Below the pieces are notes generated by a model. The model worked only from the letters and a program-made list of their open reading frames with translations, had not been told where the DNA came from and searched no databases. A stretch of DNA of 64,000 nt from positions 124,001 through 188,000 of the forward strand of contig NZ_SPNT01000003.1 in the NCBI RefSeq assembly GCF_004959855.1, written 5' to 3'. The position numbers and the translations under genes were made by a program. This document shows positions 63,043 through 64,000 of this stretch, one piece after another (within the stretch, counting starts at the first letter, position 1; every line of letters starts with the position of its first letter). Source of the stretch: Nitratireductor sp. XY-223 (GTDB taxonomy: Bacteria > Pseudomonadota > Alphaproteobacteria > Rhizobiales > Rhizobiaceae).

Positions 63043-64000
63043 ATGAAACACAGCCCGCATTATCCCATGAAGTCCACGGAGGGCATGGTTGACTACGACA
63101 GGAACTCCGCCGCCCAACAGCAGATAGTCAATACACAGTCGGCGCGCATCCGAGAACTTGTGGAGTGCCTTTCGCCCGCCGGTCCCGAGGTGACGGTCGT
63201 CGACTACGGATGCGGTCCCGGTTCGAGCGCCGTCGAGGCGGTGAGGCCTTCGATCGAGGTCTGTCGCGCCCGCTTTCCGGACCTTCCCGTGTCCGTCGTA
63301 CACGCGGACCAGCCCGGCAACGACTGGAATGCCCTGTTCGAGCTCGTATACGGAACCACAGGATACCAGGGCGAAGCGGGAGGAATACGGACCTCGGCGG
63401 CTGTCGGAACCTTCTACGGGCAGATGGTTCCGGCGAACTCGGTCGATATGGCCACGTGCTTTGCCGCCAGCCACTGGCTGAGCCGGGCCGTGGACGTCCA
63501 TTTGCCGGGATCGATCTGGTTTGCGGATGCCGCGGGTGAGGCGAGGGCACAATTGTGGGACCAGGCCCGTCAGGACTGGGTTGCCTTCCTTAGCCGCCGG
63601 GCGGATGAGCTGCGTAGCGGCGGACACCTGCTTGTCGCGACTCTGGGGTCCGTTCCCGAAGACGACGAGATCAACGGCACGGCGGCATCCGGCCGCGGCA
63701 TTTACCGTGCAATCCAGGTCGTCGCCCAGTCGATGGCGGACGACGGGCTGATCGACGCGGCAATTCTGGACAATTTCGTCTTCGCCTTGTGGTTCATGAC
63801 CGAAATCGAGGCCCGAAGGCCGCTGGAGGACGATGCGGTTCTGTCCGAGGCGTTTGATATCCTGGAAATCAGCGTCGCCCCGGCGCCCGGCAATTACCGC
63901 GATGTTTTCGGCGCCTTTGCGGGCGATCCGGATGAATATGCGAAACGCTATCGCGGCTACATCCGCGCCTTTGCAGATTCGACCCTGCGCAAGCAGCTCC
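63043..64000 (+). CDS. SABATH-type SAM-dependent carboxyl methyltransferase (partial, 3' end outside window)
   Basis: The frame is open from ATG 63043 to the window end (319 codons). It has a SAM-binding motif VVDYGCGPGSSAVEAV (about 52-67) and, later, CFAASHWLSRAV, matching the HWLS motif of the SABATH family (salicylate, jasmonate and indoleacetate carboxyl methyltransferases of plants and some bacteria). It lies 67 bp after lysR on the same strand. The small-molecule acid it methylates is unknown. About 20-50 residues may be missing. Confidence 0.8.
   Translation, partial: MKHSPHYPMKSTEGMVDYDRNSAAQQQIVNTQSARIRELVECLSPAGPEVTVVDYGCGPGSSAVEAVRPSIEVCRARFPDLPVSVVHADQPGNDWNALFELVYGTTGYQGEAGGIRTSAAVGTFYGQMVPANSVDMATCFAASHWLSRAVDVHLPGSIWFADAAGEARAQLWDQARQDWVAFLSRRADELRSGGHLLVATLGSVPEDDEINGTAASGRGIYRAIQVVAQSMADDGLIDAAILDNFVFALWFMTEIEARRPLEDDAVLSEAFDILEISVAPAPGNYRDVFGAFAGDPDEYAKRYRGYIRAFADSTLRKQL

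Noticed and set aside
1-64000. CRISPR arrays, tRNA/rRNA genes, insertion sequences, prophage or integron
   Set aside because: No regularly spaced repeats, no cloverleaf-like or rRNA-like stretches, and no transposase, integrase or phage protein motifs were seen on either strand.

Overview
The window is about 62-65% GC, very gene-dense, and reads as chromosome of an alphaproteobacterium of the order Hyphomicrobiales (Rhizobiales), probably in the Phyllobacteriaceae/Rhizobiaceae neighbourhood. The basis is the classic block dapA-smpB / rpoZ-rsh-DUF2062-acpS-lepB-rnc-era-recO, a nadABC operon facing the NUDIX-type NAD regulator NadQ, a TIGR02301 protein, and the LOG / LysM / Atm1-type ABC / psd-pssA order. 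I see no rRNA, tRNA, CRISPR array, IS element or phage gene.

Layout. 1-5.8 kb (minus strand): a sulfide/persulfide oxidation operon made of two YeeE/YedE membrane proteins, a persulfide dioxygenase, a sulfurtransferase-SQR fusion and a SulP transporter cut by the window edge, with the thiol-based ArsR repressor BigR/SqrR just upstream. 6-8.7 kb: a glutathionyl-hydroquinone reductase and two convergent surface-glycan glycosyltransferases (GT25, GT10-like). 8.8-13.1 kb: 8-oxoguanine deaminase, a [2Fe-2S] sugar-acid dehydratase and an alpha/beta hydrolase. 13.3-26 kb: lytic transglycosylase and the conserved housekeeping block. 26-34 kb: an MFS transporter, nadABC, and the convergent operon ygfZ-HD-phosphatase-nadQ. 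34-43 kb: small secreted or unknown proteins, DUF3179, NUDIX hydrolase, YedK/SRAP, LysE-type exporter, cysS and cimA. 43-51.6 kb: RarD and an SDR, then a catabolic island of AraC regulator, TrpA-like aldolase, FGGY kinase and a ribose-type ABC importer. 51.6-60.3 kb: GDPD-type esterase, nitrilase-family amidase, LOG, LysM protein, Atm1-type exporter, psd-pssA. 60.3-64 kb: periplasmic rhodanese, 1-Cys peroxiredoxin, divergent LysR, and the start of a SABATH-type carboxyl methyltransferase cut by the window end.

The most promising undescribed system is the 44.6-51.6 kb island. A free-standing TrpA homologue keeps the catalytic Glu/Asp pair and phosphate-binding glycines of tryptophan synthase alpha. 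It has no trpB beside it and overlaps an FGGY carbohydrate kinase that precedes a sugar ABC importer. The layout (import, phosphorylate, retro-aldol cleavage) parallels AI-2 (Lsr) processing in logic but uses a different aldolase family. Second in interest are the sulfide operon, whose 14-bp palindrome overlaps a predicted -10 box and whose SQR lacks the second redox cysteine of the human enzyme, and the nadABC/NadQ pair with a 21-bp operator-like palindrome in the nadA leader.
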